This document shows, in pieces, positions 36,289-45,262 of a stretch of 64,000 nt of DNA. The stretch is from the NCBI GenBank assembly GCA_963663975.2, contig CAXXRA010000006.1, positions 434,001-498,000 of the forward strand, read 5' to 3'. A program made the position numbers and the translations under genes. The DNA is from JANQRX01 sp963663975. GTDB taxonomy: Bacteria > Pseudomonadota > Alphaproteobacteria > Rhizobiales > Kaistiaceae. Each line of letters starts with the position of its first letter. The first letter of the stretch is position 1. The notes under the pieces were generated by a model. It was not told where the DNA came from, ran no database searches, and worked only from the letters and a program-made list of their open reading frames with translations.

Positions 36289-37442
36289 GGGGATAATCAC
36301 GCTGGATTTTGCCCGCATGAACAAAGTCCTGGCGGTGCATGTGGACGATCTCGATTGCGTCGTCCAGCCGGGCCTTACGCGCAAGAGCCTCAACATTTAT
36401 CTCCGTGACCAGGGCGTTTTCTTCCCCATCGATCCCGGTGCCGACGCGACGATGGGCGGCATGGCCGCCACGCGCGCCTCGGGCACCAATGCGGTCCGCT
36501 ATGGCACAATGCTCCACAACGTCATCAATCTGACCGCGGTGCTTTACGATGGAACCATCATCAAGACCGGCGGACGCGCCAGAAAATCTTCCGCCGGCTA
36601 TGATCTGACCCGGTTGTTTGTCGGCTCGGAGGGCACGCTTGGCGTGATCACCGAGTTGACATTGCGGCTCTACGGCGTTCCCGAGGCGATCTCGGGCGGT
36701 GTTGTTCAGTTCGAAACCGTCAAGGGAGCCTGCGAGGCGTCCGTGCTGGCGATCCAAAGCGGTATCCCGATGGCGCGGATCGAATTGCTCGATGAACTGA
36801 TGGTCCGTGGCGCCAATGCCCACTCCAATATCGGGCTTGCCGAGGTCCCCACACTGTTCGTGGAGTTCCACGGCAGTCACGCCTCGGTGCGCGAGCAATC
36901 CGAACAGTTTGGCGAGATTGCGCGCCTGTTCGGCGGCGGCGATCTGGTATGGTCGGCGACCCAGGAAGAACGGGCAAAGCTGTGGCAGACGCGCCACGAT
37001 ATCTACTGGGCGGCTAGAAAACTGCGCCCCGGCGCCGAAGCGCACTCGACCGACGTTTGCGTGCCGATTTCGCGTCTCGCTGAGATCGTCACCGCGGCCA
37101 AAGAGGACATAGAAGCATCCGGTCTGGTGGCGCCCATCGTCGGTCACGTCGGGGACGGTAATTTTCACGTCTGTCTGCTGGTCGACCCGGAAAGCGACGC
37201 CGAGCTCGAAGCCGCGCACGATTTTGTCGACAGGCTCAATCAACGCGCGCTGGCGATGGACGGAACCTGCACCGGCGAGCATGGCGTCGGTCAGGGCAAG
37301 ATGGCCTATCTTCCCATGGAGCACGGCGGCGCCGTTGACGTTATGAAAGCCGTCAAGGAAGCGATCGACCCGGATGGCATTATGAACCCCGGCAAGATCT
37401 TCGGCTCCGCATGAGGCGGCGCCACAACCCAAGGAGGTAGGT

Positions 37443-40400
37443 CTGAGCAGGCTCTATCTTATCCTTGGCGGCGGGCTGGTCGTCGCGCTGTTCGCGGCAC
37501 TGGTCGTGCCGTGGTTCGTCGACTGGAACAACTTTCGCGATTCCTTTGAGGCCGAGGCCAGCCAGATTCTGGGCCATACGGTTGTCGTCAATGGCGGCGC
37601 TGACGCCACTATCCTGCCGGCGCCGTCACTGACCTTCACCGACGTGGTCGTCAGCGATGCCGATGGCAATCCGATGGCCAAGGTGGAAAGGTTCGAGGTC
37701 ACGATCGAGCTGATGCCGCTGCTGCAGGGCGAAATCCGGGTCATCTCGATGAAGCTCCAGCGGCCGGAAGTGACCGTCCGGGTGGCGGCAAGCGGGCAAA
37801 TCAACTGGCTTGAGCGGGGCCCGGAGGCGCTGCCTCTGGACGCTGACAGGGTGATTCTGGAGACGGTTGCGATCGAGGACGGCGCACTGACTTATGTCGA
37901 TGCCCGTTCGGGCGCCCAGCGGACCTTCAGCGGCGTCATGGCGACAGTGAGCGCCCGCAGCCTCTCGGGGCCGTGGAAGGTCGACGACGCCTCCTATGTC
38001 GATGACGGACAACGGGTTCAGTTTAGCCTGGCGACCGGCCGCCGCCTGGCAGACGGGTCCATTCGCGTCACCGCGGACGTCCAGCCGCCGCAATGGCCGG
38101 TTGATCTGTCGGCCGACGGCAAGGTCGGCCACGACCCGGTGGAAGGTCTCTTCTACGAGGGAACGTTCGCCGTCCGCGAGGTCAACACAAGGGCGCAGCA
38201 GGGCATCGTCACGCCTGGCTGGCGTAGCGAAGGCGCCTTTCGCCTGAACGGCGAACGTCTGGTGATCGACAGGGCGATCTGGTCAACCGGACCGCCAGAC
38301 CGGCCGCTCAGCCTGGCCGGTGCGCTGTCGGTCGATTTCGGCGAAACGCCGACGTTCTCGGCTTCCATCGAAGCCAACCAGATCGATCTCGACAGAACCC
38401 TCGGCGCGGGTCCATCGGAGCCGCTGAAGGTGCCGGTCGCGGTCGAGCGCATGGTCGCCTGGCTCAAGCAGGTGCCGCCGCCCGCCTTCCACGGCAGGGT
38501 CGCTTTCAACGTGCCGGTCATCGTCATGGGCGGTTCGATCATCCAGGACCTCGGTTTCGCCGCTTCGATCGACGGCGAGGGACTGCAGATATCCGACCTC
38601 CGCGCCCGGCTTCCGGGCCAGGCGCGGCTGGAACTGAGCGGGCGCCTGCGGGTGGCCGAGCGCGTCGGTTTCCAGGGCGATGTGCGCCTGGTGGTGCTGC
38701 AACCTGCCACCTTCGCCGGCTGGTGGCGCGGTCGGACGGGAAGCGAGGATGTTACAGGCCGGCTGCTGTCGGCCTTCGACCTGTCGGGGCGCGCCGATCT
38801 CAGGCCCGGCAGGATTTCGATCGACCACATGCGCACCCGGATTGGATCGGCCGAGATCACGGGGTCGTTCGAATGGGGCGAGCAGGCTGGCGGACGACGG
38901 GTCCTGGGCGCCGATCTGGATGCCGACCGCATCGATTTCGTTCAGCTCAAGGCCCTCGCCGAAATGCTGGCCGGCCGTGATCTCGATGACGCCGCCATCC
39001 TTGCCGACGACTACCAGATACGGATTTCGGCGGACGAATTCGCGACCGAGGATCTGGTCGTTCGCGACGTGGTCGTCGATGCCGCCTACACCGGGGACGT
39101 GTTGACGGTCATTCAGCTTGCCATCGGCGACATCGGCGGAGCCAGCTACCGGGTGACATCGGGCCAGATCAAAGGGGCGACCACATCCAGCCCCAGCGGC
39201 GTTCTGGAGGGTCTGCTTCAGGCCGACAGTCTCGACGGGCTGACCCGTCTGGCCAATCGGTTGGCACCTGACAGCCTGGTGGCGAAATGGCTGACCGCGT
39301 CGGGCGCCGATCTGGTTCCTGCCGTTATCACAACCGAGATCACCGCGCCGCCGGAGATCGGTGCGAGCGGGATGCGTTTCACCATGGGCGGCGTAGCCGG
39401 GGCGACGACGTTGGCGATCAGCGTCGATGCCAATGTCGATCCGGAAAAATGGCGCGAGGAAGAGATTCGAGTCGATCTCATCCTCGACTCGCCCGATTCG
39501 ACCGCGCTCCTGAATCAGCTCGGCATCGATACCGCCGATCTTGCCGTTGATCCCGGCGGGCATATCGAAATCCAGGGTCGCGGCCGACCGGCAGAGGGCA
39601 TAAGAACCACGATCATCGCCGAAATCGCCGGCGTCATCGGTAATGTTTCCGGCTCCTTTCGGGTCGATGAGGACGGCACGCCGGCGTTTTCTGGAACCAT
39701 CGGCGTATCCTCCGACGACATCGACCCGGCCGTGGCGCTGCTCGGGCTCGCCGCGCCCGGTGCCGCGTTGGGGACCTCGCTCGAAGCCGAGGACGTGGCG
39801 ATCGAGGTGCACCGGGGCCGTGTCGCGCTGCTGTGGCAGAACGCCGTGCTGGCCGACCGGCAGGTCAGCGGCGACGTCGAATGGCTGGTCGACCCCGTCC
39901 GTGGATGGCAGCTTGACGGTGCGCTCTCCGTCAGTGAGATCGATCTCGACTGGCTGACCGCGCTGGGGCTTGGTTTTGCGCCCGTTCCGACCGGAAATGC
40001 CGACGCACCCTGGTCCAGAACGCCCTTCGCTTCGCCCGCTTTCGGCCCGATCATCGGCGCCTTGGCGGTCGAGTCGGATCATTTCTACGTTTCCGATCAG
40101 GTCGATCTGGTGAACTCCCGCTTTGACGTGCGCCTCGCCCCGCAGCGTTTGGCGATCGATCTCACCCATGGCGAGGTCGCCGGCGGCCAGGGCTCGGCAA
40201 AACTTGCCATCCACAATGTCGGCGGCAATGCCCGCGTCGCCGGCTCCTTCGACCTGCGCGGAGCTGCGCTGGATTCCTTCATCTGGCATCGGGGCGATCG
40301 TGCGATCGCCACCGGCACGTTCGACCTCCAGGCGAATTTCGAGGCCACCGGACGTTCGCCGGCGGGGCTCGTGTCGAGCCTCACCGGCGGTGGCGCGATC

Positions 40401-42869
40401 TCGATCCGCGAGGGCCAGGCGCGCTACCTCAACCCGAGCGCGGCCCGACCGGTCATCCGGGAGTCGGATGTGGGGCAGGCTTTCACGGAGGATTCGCTCC
40501 GCATCACGCTCACCGACATGCTCGACGCCGACGCCCTCGACTTCGGCAGTACCGACGAGGTCTTCGATATCGCGGCCGGCACGGTCCGGCTCAAGAACAT
40601 CAGCCTTCGGGCGGACAAGATGGACGCCAGGGGCAGTGCGGTTCTCGACTTCAATACGATGAGGATGGACAGCGACTGGACACTTTCCTTCGACCCTGGC
40701 GACACCAAGGTCGAAGGCACCATCCCGAAGCTAGGGCTTGTTTTTCGCGGTCCGATCGCGGCGCCGGAGCGGTTTGTCGACGTGCTGCCGTTCGATTCCT
40801 ATCTCAATATGCGGCTTGAGGCTCGGATGCTTGAGATCATCGAGTTGGAAGAGGCGGCCCGGCTCGAGGCGGGACGATTGCGCCGGCTGGTGCGGAAATT
40901 CGAAGAAGATGCCGTGCGCCGGGAGATCGCACGGATCGAGGCCGAGGAAGCCGAGAAAAGCAGAATGGAATCGGCGTTGGCCTCCCTGGCCGCGCTCGAC
41001 ACCCTGCACACCGAGAGTACCGCCGCCGCAATCCGCAAGCGCGAACGCGATGTCCTGACCGCGGCCGACAGGGCAGAGCAAGCGGCGGCGCTCGCCCGCG
41101 CCTGGGCCGAGGAACGGCTTGAAGTTACGCAGGCTGCCCGTCAAGCCGCCGACGCTGCCGCCGCGACGTTGAGAATTTCCGTCGAGGAGACCCATGCGGT
41201 CATTGCCGCGGCCGAAGAGGCGGCCAACGAGGCGGCGCGGACAGGCGCCGTCTACGCCCAGGCGGAGCAAGAACTTGTCGATGCAAGCGAACGGTTCGGG
41301 CGCGCCGAAACAGAGCTCACGGCCGCCCGGACAAGGGAAACCGAAACGACCGATGTCGCGGCCGGTGCGGCGCGCCGGCTGGAGCTGGAATCGACCTCAA
41401 GCGAGAAGGCCGATGCACTTGCAGCGGCGGTCGCCGAGACGGTGGCCGAGGCGCGTGTCGCGGCCGAACAGGCGAGCGCTTTCCTGTCGGGTATCGAAGA
41501 GGAGCTCGACGGGGCTGCCACGACCCTGGCCGATGCCGACCGCAACTGGAGTGGAGCCGAGGCCGGTTACACGACCGCGGCGGCCGCGCTAGGTGCGGCG
41601 GTCGACGCCGATATCGCCGCGGCGTGGGCGGTGATCGAAACAACCGACGGGCTGGCCCGCGCCGAAATTGCCGCGACCAGCGCCGGCCAGCGGGCGACGG
41701 CCGACAGGGCGCTGCGGCAACAGGCGATCGAGACCTTGCAGACACTACAGGCGGCACTTGAGGAGGCCGAGGAGAGGGCCATTCGGTCCGCAGGGGCGAT
41801 CGATCTCGCCATCCAATTGGGCGCCCAGATGACCGATCCGGTTGATGTCACGGACGCCAACCGCCAGCTTGCCGCCACACTCGAAACCGAGGCACGCAGG
41901 CAGGCGGCGGAAGCGGCAACGGCGGCCGAAACCGCCGGCCGGGCCCACGCACAGGCGCAGTCGGTCCTGGATGCCGCTGCCGCCAGCGCCGCAGAATCGA
42001 TCGAACAGGCGGCCGCGCGGGACAACGAGCGTCGCGGTGCGGTTGCCGCGCTGGCCAATGCCCAGGCCGCGGCCCGCTTGGCCGCTGCGGCGCGCGGGCC
42101 GGCGGAGCAGGCGGCGGTTTCACTGGCCGGCGAACACGACGCGGCCGCCGCCGTGCTTGCGGATGCGCGGGCGGCAGCCTCGGACGCCCGGCAACGCCGA
42201 GATGACAGCCAGCACTTGGTCCGTGAGCTTGCCAGCCGGCTCGCTGGTCTACTGGGCGAGGCGCAGGCCGCAAACGCCGACCGGGAGACAACCGCCAAAA
42301 ATGCGGTGCTTGCCTCGGATGCGGCGCGTGCGGCCGCGGACACGGCGGAGGGCGCGATCTCGGTCAGATCGACGGCCGAGGATGAAGGCGCATCGGCAGC
42401 CGAAGCGCTGGCCAGGTCGGAGTCGGCCTTCGCTGTCGCCGAAGAGGAATTCACCTCGGCGCGCGAAATTCACGATGGCGCGCGGGACCTTGTCATGACA
42501 ACCACGGCGGCGCGGGACGCGGCCCAGGACAGCGCTGTTGCCAGCGACAGCGAGGCTGCCGTCGCGGAGGTGTCGGCCACCGAGGCCGGTGCGGCGGCCG
42601 AAGCGCTTTCGGCCACGGCGGAGCGCGCGCGCGAATTAGCCGAACGGGTATCGGGCGGCCTGGGACCGTTTGACGAGCCGGCGACCTATCCTGACTTTCA
42701 GGATGATGCCGGGGATACACGGACCGATGCCGTCGGCGGCGCAAAGGACGCCGCGTTGACGACACTGACCGGCTCTCCGGTTCAATCGGCTGAAATCGCC
42801 CCGCCGGCACCGCGGCTGCGGCCGGATCAACCGCTGAGCATCACCCCGACGGTCGATCCGAGTCCCTAG
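37443..42869 (+). CDS. Giant AsmA-like protein with long C-terminal coiled coil
   Basis: AsmA-family proteins are inner-membrane-anchored, mainly periplasmic, and several are linked to lipid transport to the outer membrane. AAGGAGG at 37431-37437 is followed 5 bp later by an in-frame CTG that would start MSRLYLILGGGLVVALFAAL, the expected membrane anchor. The next usable codon, GTG 37506, would cut the anchor off, so CTG is preferred, giving 1808 residues. Residues 1-1120 are AsmA-like beta-rich sequence (FVDWNNFRDSFEAEASQILG). About 1120-1745 is alanine/glutamate-rich coiled coil, and the last 60 residues are proline-rich. The coiled coil is not usual for AsmA. Role unknown. Confidence 0.85.
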   Translation: MSRLYLILGGGLVVALFAALVVPWFVDWNNFRDSFEAEASQILGHTVVVNGGADATILPAPSLTFTDVVVSDADGNPMAKVERFEVTIELMPLLQGEIRVISMKLQRPEVTVRVAASGQINWLERGPEALPLDADRVILETVAIEDGALTYVDARSGAQRTFSGVMATVSARSLSGPWKVDDASYVDDGQRVQFSLATGRRLADGSIRVTADVQPPQWPVDLSADGKVGHDPVEGLFYEGTFAVREVNTRAQQGIVTPGWRSEGAFRLNGERLVIDRAIWSTGPPDRPLSLAGALSVDFGETPTFSASIEANQIDLDRTLGAGPSEPLKVPVAVERMVAWLKQVPPPAFHGRVAFNVPVIVMGGSIIQDLGFAASIDGEGLQISDLRARLPGQARLELSGRLRVAERVGFQGDVRLVVLQPATFAGWWRGRTGSEDVTGRLLSAFDLSGRADLRPGRISIDHMRTRIGSAEITGSFEWGEQAGGRRVLGADLDADRIDFVQLKALAEMLAGRDLDDAAILADDYQIRISADEFATEDLVVRDVVVDAAYTGDVLTVIQLAIGDIGGASYRVTSGQIKGATTSSPSGVLEGLLQADSLDGLTRLANRLAPDSLVAKWLTASGADLVPAVITTEITAPPEIGASGMRFTMGGVAGATTLAISVDANVDPEKWREEEIRVDLILDSPDSTALLNQLGIDTADLAVDPGGHIEIQGRGRPAEGIRTTIIAEIAGVIGNVSGSFRVDEDGTPAFSGTIGVSSDDIDPAVALLGLAAPGAALGTSLEAEDVAIEVHRGRVALLWQNAVLADRQVSGDVEWLVDPVRGWQLDGALSVSEIDLDWLTALGLGFAPVPTGNADAPWSRTPFASPAFGPIIGALAVESDHFYVSDQVDLVNSRFDVRLAPQRLAIDLTHGEVAGGQGSAKLAIHNVGGNARVAGSFDLRGAALDSFIWHRGDRAIATGTFDLQANFEATGRSPAGLVSSLTGGGAISIREGQARYLNPSAARPVIRESDVGQAFTEDSLRITLTDMLDADALDFGSTDEVFDIAAGTVRLKNISLRADKMDARGSAVLDFNTMRMDSDWTLSFDPGDTKVEGTIPKLGLVFRGPIAAPERFVDVLPFDSYLNMRLEARMLEIIELEEAARLEAGRLRRLVRKFEEDAVRREIARIEAEEAEKSRMESALASLAALDTLHTESTAAAIRKRERDVLTAADRAEQAAALARAWAEERLEVTQAARQAADAAAATLRISVEETHAVIAAAEEAANEAARTGAVYAQAEQELVDASERFGRAETELTAARTRETETTDVAAGAARRLELESTSSEKADALAAAVAETVAEARVAAEQASAFLSGIEEELDGAATTLADADRNWSGAEAGYTTAAAALGAAVDADIAAAWAVIETTDGLARAEIAATSAGQRATADRALRQQAIETLQTLQAALEEAEERAIRSAGAIDLAIQLGAQMTDPVDVTDANRQLAATLETEARRQAAEAATAAETAGRAHAQAQSVLDAAAASAAESIEQAAARDNERRGAVAALANAQAAARLAAAARGPAEQAAVSLAGEHDAAAAVLADARAAASDARQRRDDSQHLVRELASRLAGLLGEAQAANADRETTAKNAVLASDAARAAADTAEGAISVRSTAEDEGASAAEALARSESAFAVAEEEFTSAREIHDGARDLVMTTTAARDAAQDSAVASDSEAAVAEVSATEAGAAAEALSATAERARELAERVSGGLGPFDEPATYPDFQDDAGDTRTDAVGGAKDAALTTLTGSPVQSAEIAPPAPRLRPDQPLSITPTVDPSP

Positions 42870-43101
42870 AGTTGGTCGAAAGAGGTCCGGAGCCGCGACC
42901 GCTGCGATACCAGTCAAGCACGAACAGGCGGATTGCGGAGGATAGGTTTGAATCGGGCGTACGATTGCGGTCGATGACCTCGATCAGCGCCGCCCGGCTG
43001 CAGTTCATGGTCACGGCAATATCGCCGACTGCCTGCCAAAAGGGCTGTTCGAGCGAAATACTGGTCCGATGACCGGCGATTGTGGTCGAATGTTTGGCCA
43101 C
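42841..43101 (-). CDS. Ribbon-helix-helix (RHH_4) domain protein
   Basis: This 86-residue protein starts at GTG 43101 with GGGAG upstream and contains one RHH_4-type domain: TTIAGHRTSISLEQPFWQAV, then NLSSAIRLFVLDWYRS. RHH domains dimerise and bind DNA; the target here is unknown, though many Alphaproteobacteria have such a protein near fumC. Its end converges on, and overlaps by 29 bp, the end of the AsmA-like gene. The C-terminal tail GPLSTNSRDS is encoded by a partial copy of the CTAG-bounded repeat, so the tail is probably an acquired extension. Confidence 0.85.
   Translation of the reverse strand: MAKHSTTIAGHRTSISLEQPFWQAVGDIAVTMNCSRAALIEVIDRNRTPDSNLSSAIRLFVLDWYRSGRGSGPLSTNSRDSDRPSG
42866..42886. 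repeat. Partial copy of the CTAG-bounded repeat
   Basis: The sequence AGAGTTGGTCGAAAGAGGT, starting at the stop codon of the AsmA-like gene, matches the right-arm end of the palindromic element at 58904-59075 (GAGTTGGTCGAAAGGGCT) with one difference. Only this end is present. Confidence 0.5.
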
Positions 43102-43134
43102 CGGCTGCTGCTCCCAAGGCGATATCCGAGGCGA

Positions 43135-44541
43135 TCAGGTCTTGGGCCCGATCATGTCTTCCGGCCTGACGATCTGGTCGAATTCGTCCGCGGTCACATA
43201 TCCCAGACGAACCGCCTCCTGCTTGAGCGTGGTTCCGTTGTGGTGCGCCGTCTTGGCGATTTCGGCCGCCCGGTCATAGCCGATCTTGGGCGCAAGCGCC
43301 GTGACCAGCATGAGCGAGCGCTCCATCAATGCCTGGATATGGTCTTCGTTGGCCTCGATGCCGACGACGCAGCGTTCAGCAAAACTGGCCGCGGCATCGG
43401 CCAGCAGCCGGATTGACTGCAGTAAATTGTAGGCCATGACCGGATTGAACACGTTGAGTTCGAAATGCCCCTGGCTACCGGCAAACGTGATCGCCCCCTG
43501 GTTGCCGAAAACCTGGACGCAGACCTGCGTCAGCGCCTCACACTGGGTTGGATTGACCTTGCCCGGCATGATCGAAGAGCCGGGCTCGTTCTCGGGGAGC
43601 GAAATCTCACCCAGTCCCGAACGCGGGCCCGAGCCGAGAAACCTGATGTCGTTGGCGATCTTGAACAGGCTGGCGGCGACGGTGTTGAGTGCGCCGTGGG
43701 TAAAGACCATCGCATCATGGGCCGCCAGCGCCTCAAACTTGTTGGGCGCGGTGGTGAACTTCATCCCGGTGATGGCGGCGATGCGGTCGGCGACGCGCTC
43801 GGCGAATTCGGCCGGCGCATTGAGGCCGGTGCCCACGGCGGTGCCGCCCTGAGCAAGTTGCATCAGCGCCGGCATGGTCTGTGTAACGCGCTCGATGCCG
43901 TTGTCGAGCTGAGCGGTATAGCCCGAGAACTCCTGCCCGAGCGTCAGAGGCGTGGCGTCCTGGGTGTGGGTCCGGCCGATCTTGATGAGGCCCGCCCATT
44001 GCTGCGCCTTGTCGTTGAGCGCGTTGCGCAATTGTTGCAATCCAGGCAGCAGGCGGTGCTCGATCTCTTCGGCCGAGGCGATGTACATCGCGGTCGGGAA
44101 GGTATCGTTCGACGACTGGCTCATATTGCAGTGATCGTTGGGATGGACCGGCGTCTTCGATCCCAATTCACCGCCGAGGATCTCGATCGCCCGGTTGGCG
44201 ATGACCTCGTTGGCGTTCATGTTCGACTGGGTGCCCGATCCGGTCTGCCACACCACCAGGGGAAAATGATCGTCCAGCTTGCCTTCGGCGACCTCCTGGG
44301 CGGCCGCGATGATCGCCGCGCCGATCGACCGGTCGAGCTGGCCGAGGTCCATATTTACCTCCGCCGCGGCGCGTTTGATGATGCCGAGGCCGCGGATCAC
44401 CGGGGCCGGCTGTCGCTCCCAGCCGATTGGGAAGTTGCCGAGCGAGCGTTGCGATTGGGCGCCCCAATAACGGTCCGCTGGAACCTCGACGGGACCGAAC
44501 GTGTCGGTCTCGGTACGGGTCGCTGCCGGCTCGCGGCGCAT
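43135..44541 (-). CDS. fumC: Fumarate hydratase class II
   Basis: FumC hydrates fumarate to malate in the TCA cycle without an iron-sulphur cluster. The ATG at 44541 gives 468 residues; the longer frame upstream overlaps sspB antisense repeats and is rejected. Motifs are DTFGPVEVPADRYWGAQ near the N-terminus, the substrate-binding VWQTGSGTQSNMNANEV, IGRTHTQDATPLTLG, and the family signature GSSIMPGKVNPTQ. All are intact. It lies just downstream of sspB on the same strand with a 13-bp gap and may be co-transcribed. Confidence 0.97.
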   Translation of the reverse strand: MRREPAATRTETDTFGPVEVPADRYWGAQSQRSLGNFPIGWERQPAPVIRGLGIIKRAAAEVNMDLGQLDRSIGAAIIAAAQEVAEGKLDDHFPLVVWQTGSGTQSNMNANEVIANRAIEILGGELGSKTPVHPNDHCNMSQSSNDTFPTAMYIASAEEIEHRLLPGLQQLRNALNDKAQQWAGLIKIGRTHTQDATPLTLGQEFSGYTAQLDNGIERVTQTMPALMQLAQGGTAVGTGLNAPAEFAERVADRIAAITGMKFTTAPNKFEALAAHDAMVFTHGALNTVAASLFKIANDIRFLGSGPRSGLGEISLPENEPGSSIMPGKVNPTQCEALTQVCVQVFGNQGAITFAGSQGHFELNVFNPVMAYNLLQSIRLLADAAASFAERCVVGIEANEDHIQALMERSLMLVTALAPKIGYDRAAEIAKTAHHNGTTLKQEAVRLGYVTADEFDQIVRPEDMIGPKT

Positions 44542-44554
44542 CCTTGGAGCGGTC

Positions 44555-45220
44555 TTACTTCTTGCGGAAGGCGTCAAGGCTGACAACCTCCGCCTCGCGG
44601 ACATCTTCGTCCTCGTCGCCGTCGCCATCCACCGGCTGGCCATCCGCGCGGCCCGTATCCGGTTCCGGCCGGGCCTGGGTCTGGCCCTCGACGGCGGTGG
44701 GCTTGGCGGGCGCGGGCGCGGGCGCGGGCGCGACATCAGCATCGCCGTCTTGGGCGGCGGCCGGAGCGGGCGCGACATCAGCATCGCCGTCTTGGGCGGC
44801 GGCCGGAGCGGGCGCTACGCCACTCCCGGCGGGCTCGGCCGGGGCCTGCTGCTGGCCTTCGCCGTCGGCCTTCTGGAACTGCAATCCAAACTTAACCGAT
44901 GGATCAAGAAAGCCTTTTAAAGCATTGAATGGAACCAATAATCTCTCAGACGTCCCGTCGAAAGAGAGTTCGATTTCAAAGGAATGCTCGCTCACCTTGA
45001 GATCCCAGAACTGGTGCTGGATGACAATTGTTATCTCCTCCGGATATTGCGCCAGGAGGCGACTTGAAATCCGCACGCCGGGCGCGGTGGTGTCGAAGCT
45101 GACATAGAAATGATGCTCGCCGGGCAGGCCGGTTTTTGCCGCTTCGGCCAGAACCTTGCGGACCACGCCGCGCAGCGCGTCCTGCGTGAGAATGTCGTAT
45201 CGAATGAAATCTTCAGCCAT
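44555..45220 (-). CDS. sspB: SspB-family ClpXP adaptor protein
   Basis: SspB binds ssrA-tagged proteins and delivers them to the ClpXP protease. Residues 1-120 form the substrate-binding SspB domain (FIRYDILTQDALRGVV, HHFYVSFDTTAPGVRIS, ITIVIQHQFWDL, FSLRVPF-like LLVPFNALKGFLDPSVKFGL). A low-complexity Ala/Pro/Glu/Asp linker follows, and the C-terminal VVSLDAFRKK is the ClpX-binding tail. The linker contains two copies of a 14-residue unit (VAPAPAAAQDGDAD), encoded by a 42-bp tandem repeat. The gene sits directly downstream of ssrA on the same strand, which fits its role. Confidence 0.93.
   Translation of the reverse strand: MAEDFIRYDILTQDALRGVVRKVLAEAAKTGLPGEHHFYVSFDTTAPGVRISSRLLAQYPEEITIVIQHQFWDLKVSEHSFEIELSFDGTSERLLVPFNALKGFLDPSVKFGLQFQKADGEGQQQAPAEPAGSGVAPAPAAAQDGDADVAPAPAAAQDGDADVAPAPAPAPAKPTAVEGQTQARPEPDTGRADGQPVDGDGDEDEDVREAEVVSLDAFRKK
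44731..44814. repeat. 42-bp tandem duplication inside sspB linker
   Basis: Two identical 42-bp units (44731-44772 and 44773-44814), starting CGACATCAGCATCGCCGTCT, are joined head to tail in frame. A short run of GGGCGC hexamers precedes them. The unit length keeps the reading frame, adding 14 residues to the flexible linker of SspB. Confidence 0.9.
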
Positions 45221-45262
45221 GACCCCAACGTCAGATCGAGGCCCAAACGGCCTGCAGTTTTG

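Larger units (their letters stand above)
34313..36301. mobile_element. Complete IS1595-family element with passenger genes
   Basis: The 1989-bp element has perfect 26-bp terminal inverted repeats (34313-34338 and 36276-36301) beginning CGTGATTATCCCCTTGACGT. It is flanked by 8-bp direct repeats CTGGATTT at 34305-34312 and 36302-36309; 8 bp is the usual duplication for IS1595. It encodes a zinc-ribbon plus ISXO2-type DDE transposase on the minus strand and two passenger genes on the plus strand. Its passenger half is visibly lower in GC than the host genes. Perfect repeats and a clean target duplication suggest a recent insertion. Confidence 0.96.
34002..37414 (+). pseudogene. FAD-linked D-lactate dehydrogenase-like oxidase, split by IS1595 insertion
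   Basis: The gene is in two parts, 34002-34312 and 36310-37414, with a 1989-bp insertion plus an 8-bp duplication between them. Removing the insertion and one duplication leaves 1416 bp, an intact frame of 471 residues. The first part carries the start of the FAD_binding_4 domain (PDAVVFPESTEETADIV, IPFGVGTSLEGHV). The second continues it (FFPIDPGADATMGGMAATRA, FVGSEGTLGVITELTLR) and adds the FAD-oxidase C domain (GHVGDGNFHVCLL, GEHGVGQGKM). Motifs fit cytochrome-linked D-lactate dehydrogenase; glycolate oxidase GlcD is a less likely relative. The insertion lies inside the FAD domain, so the gene should be inactive. Confidence 0.92.

Noticed and set aside
38283..40289. 668-codon open frame antisense to the AsmA-like gene
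   Set aside because: The sense frame has a membrane anchor, family similarity and a ribosome binding site; the antisense frame is Asp/Arg/His-rich with no recognisable motif.
44542..44784. N-terminal extension of fumC to 44784
   Set aside because: The extra 81 residues are Arg/Pro low-complexity sequence lying over the sspB linker; the ATG at 44541 gives the normal fumarase length.
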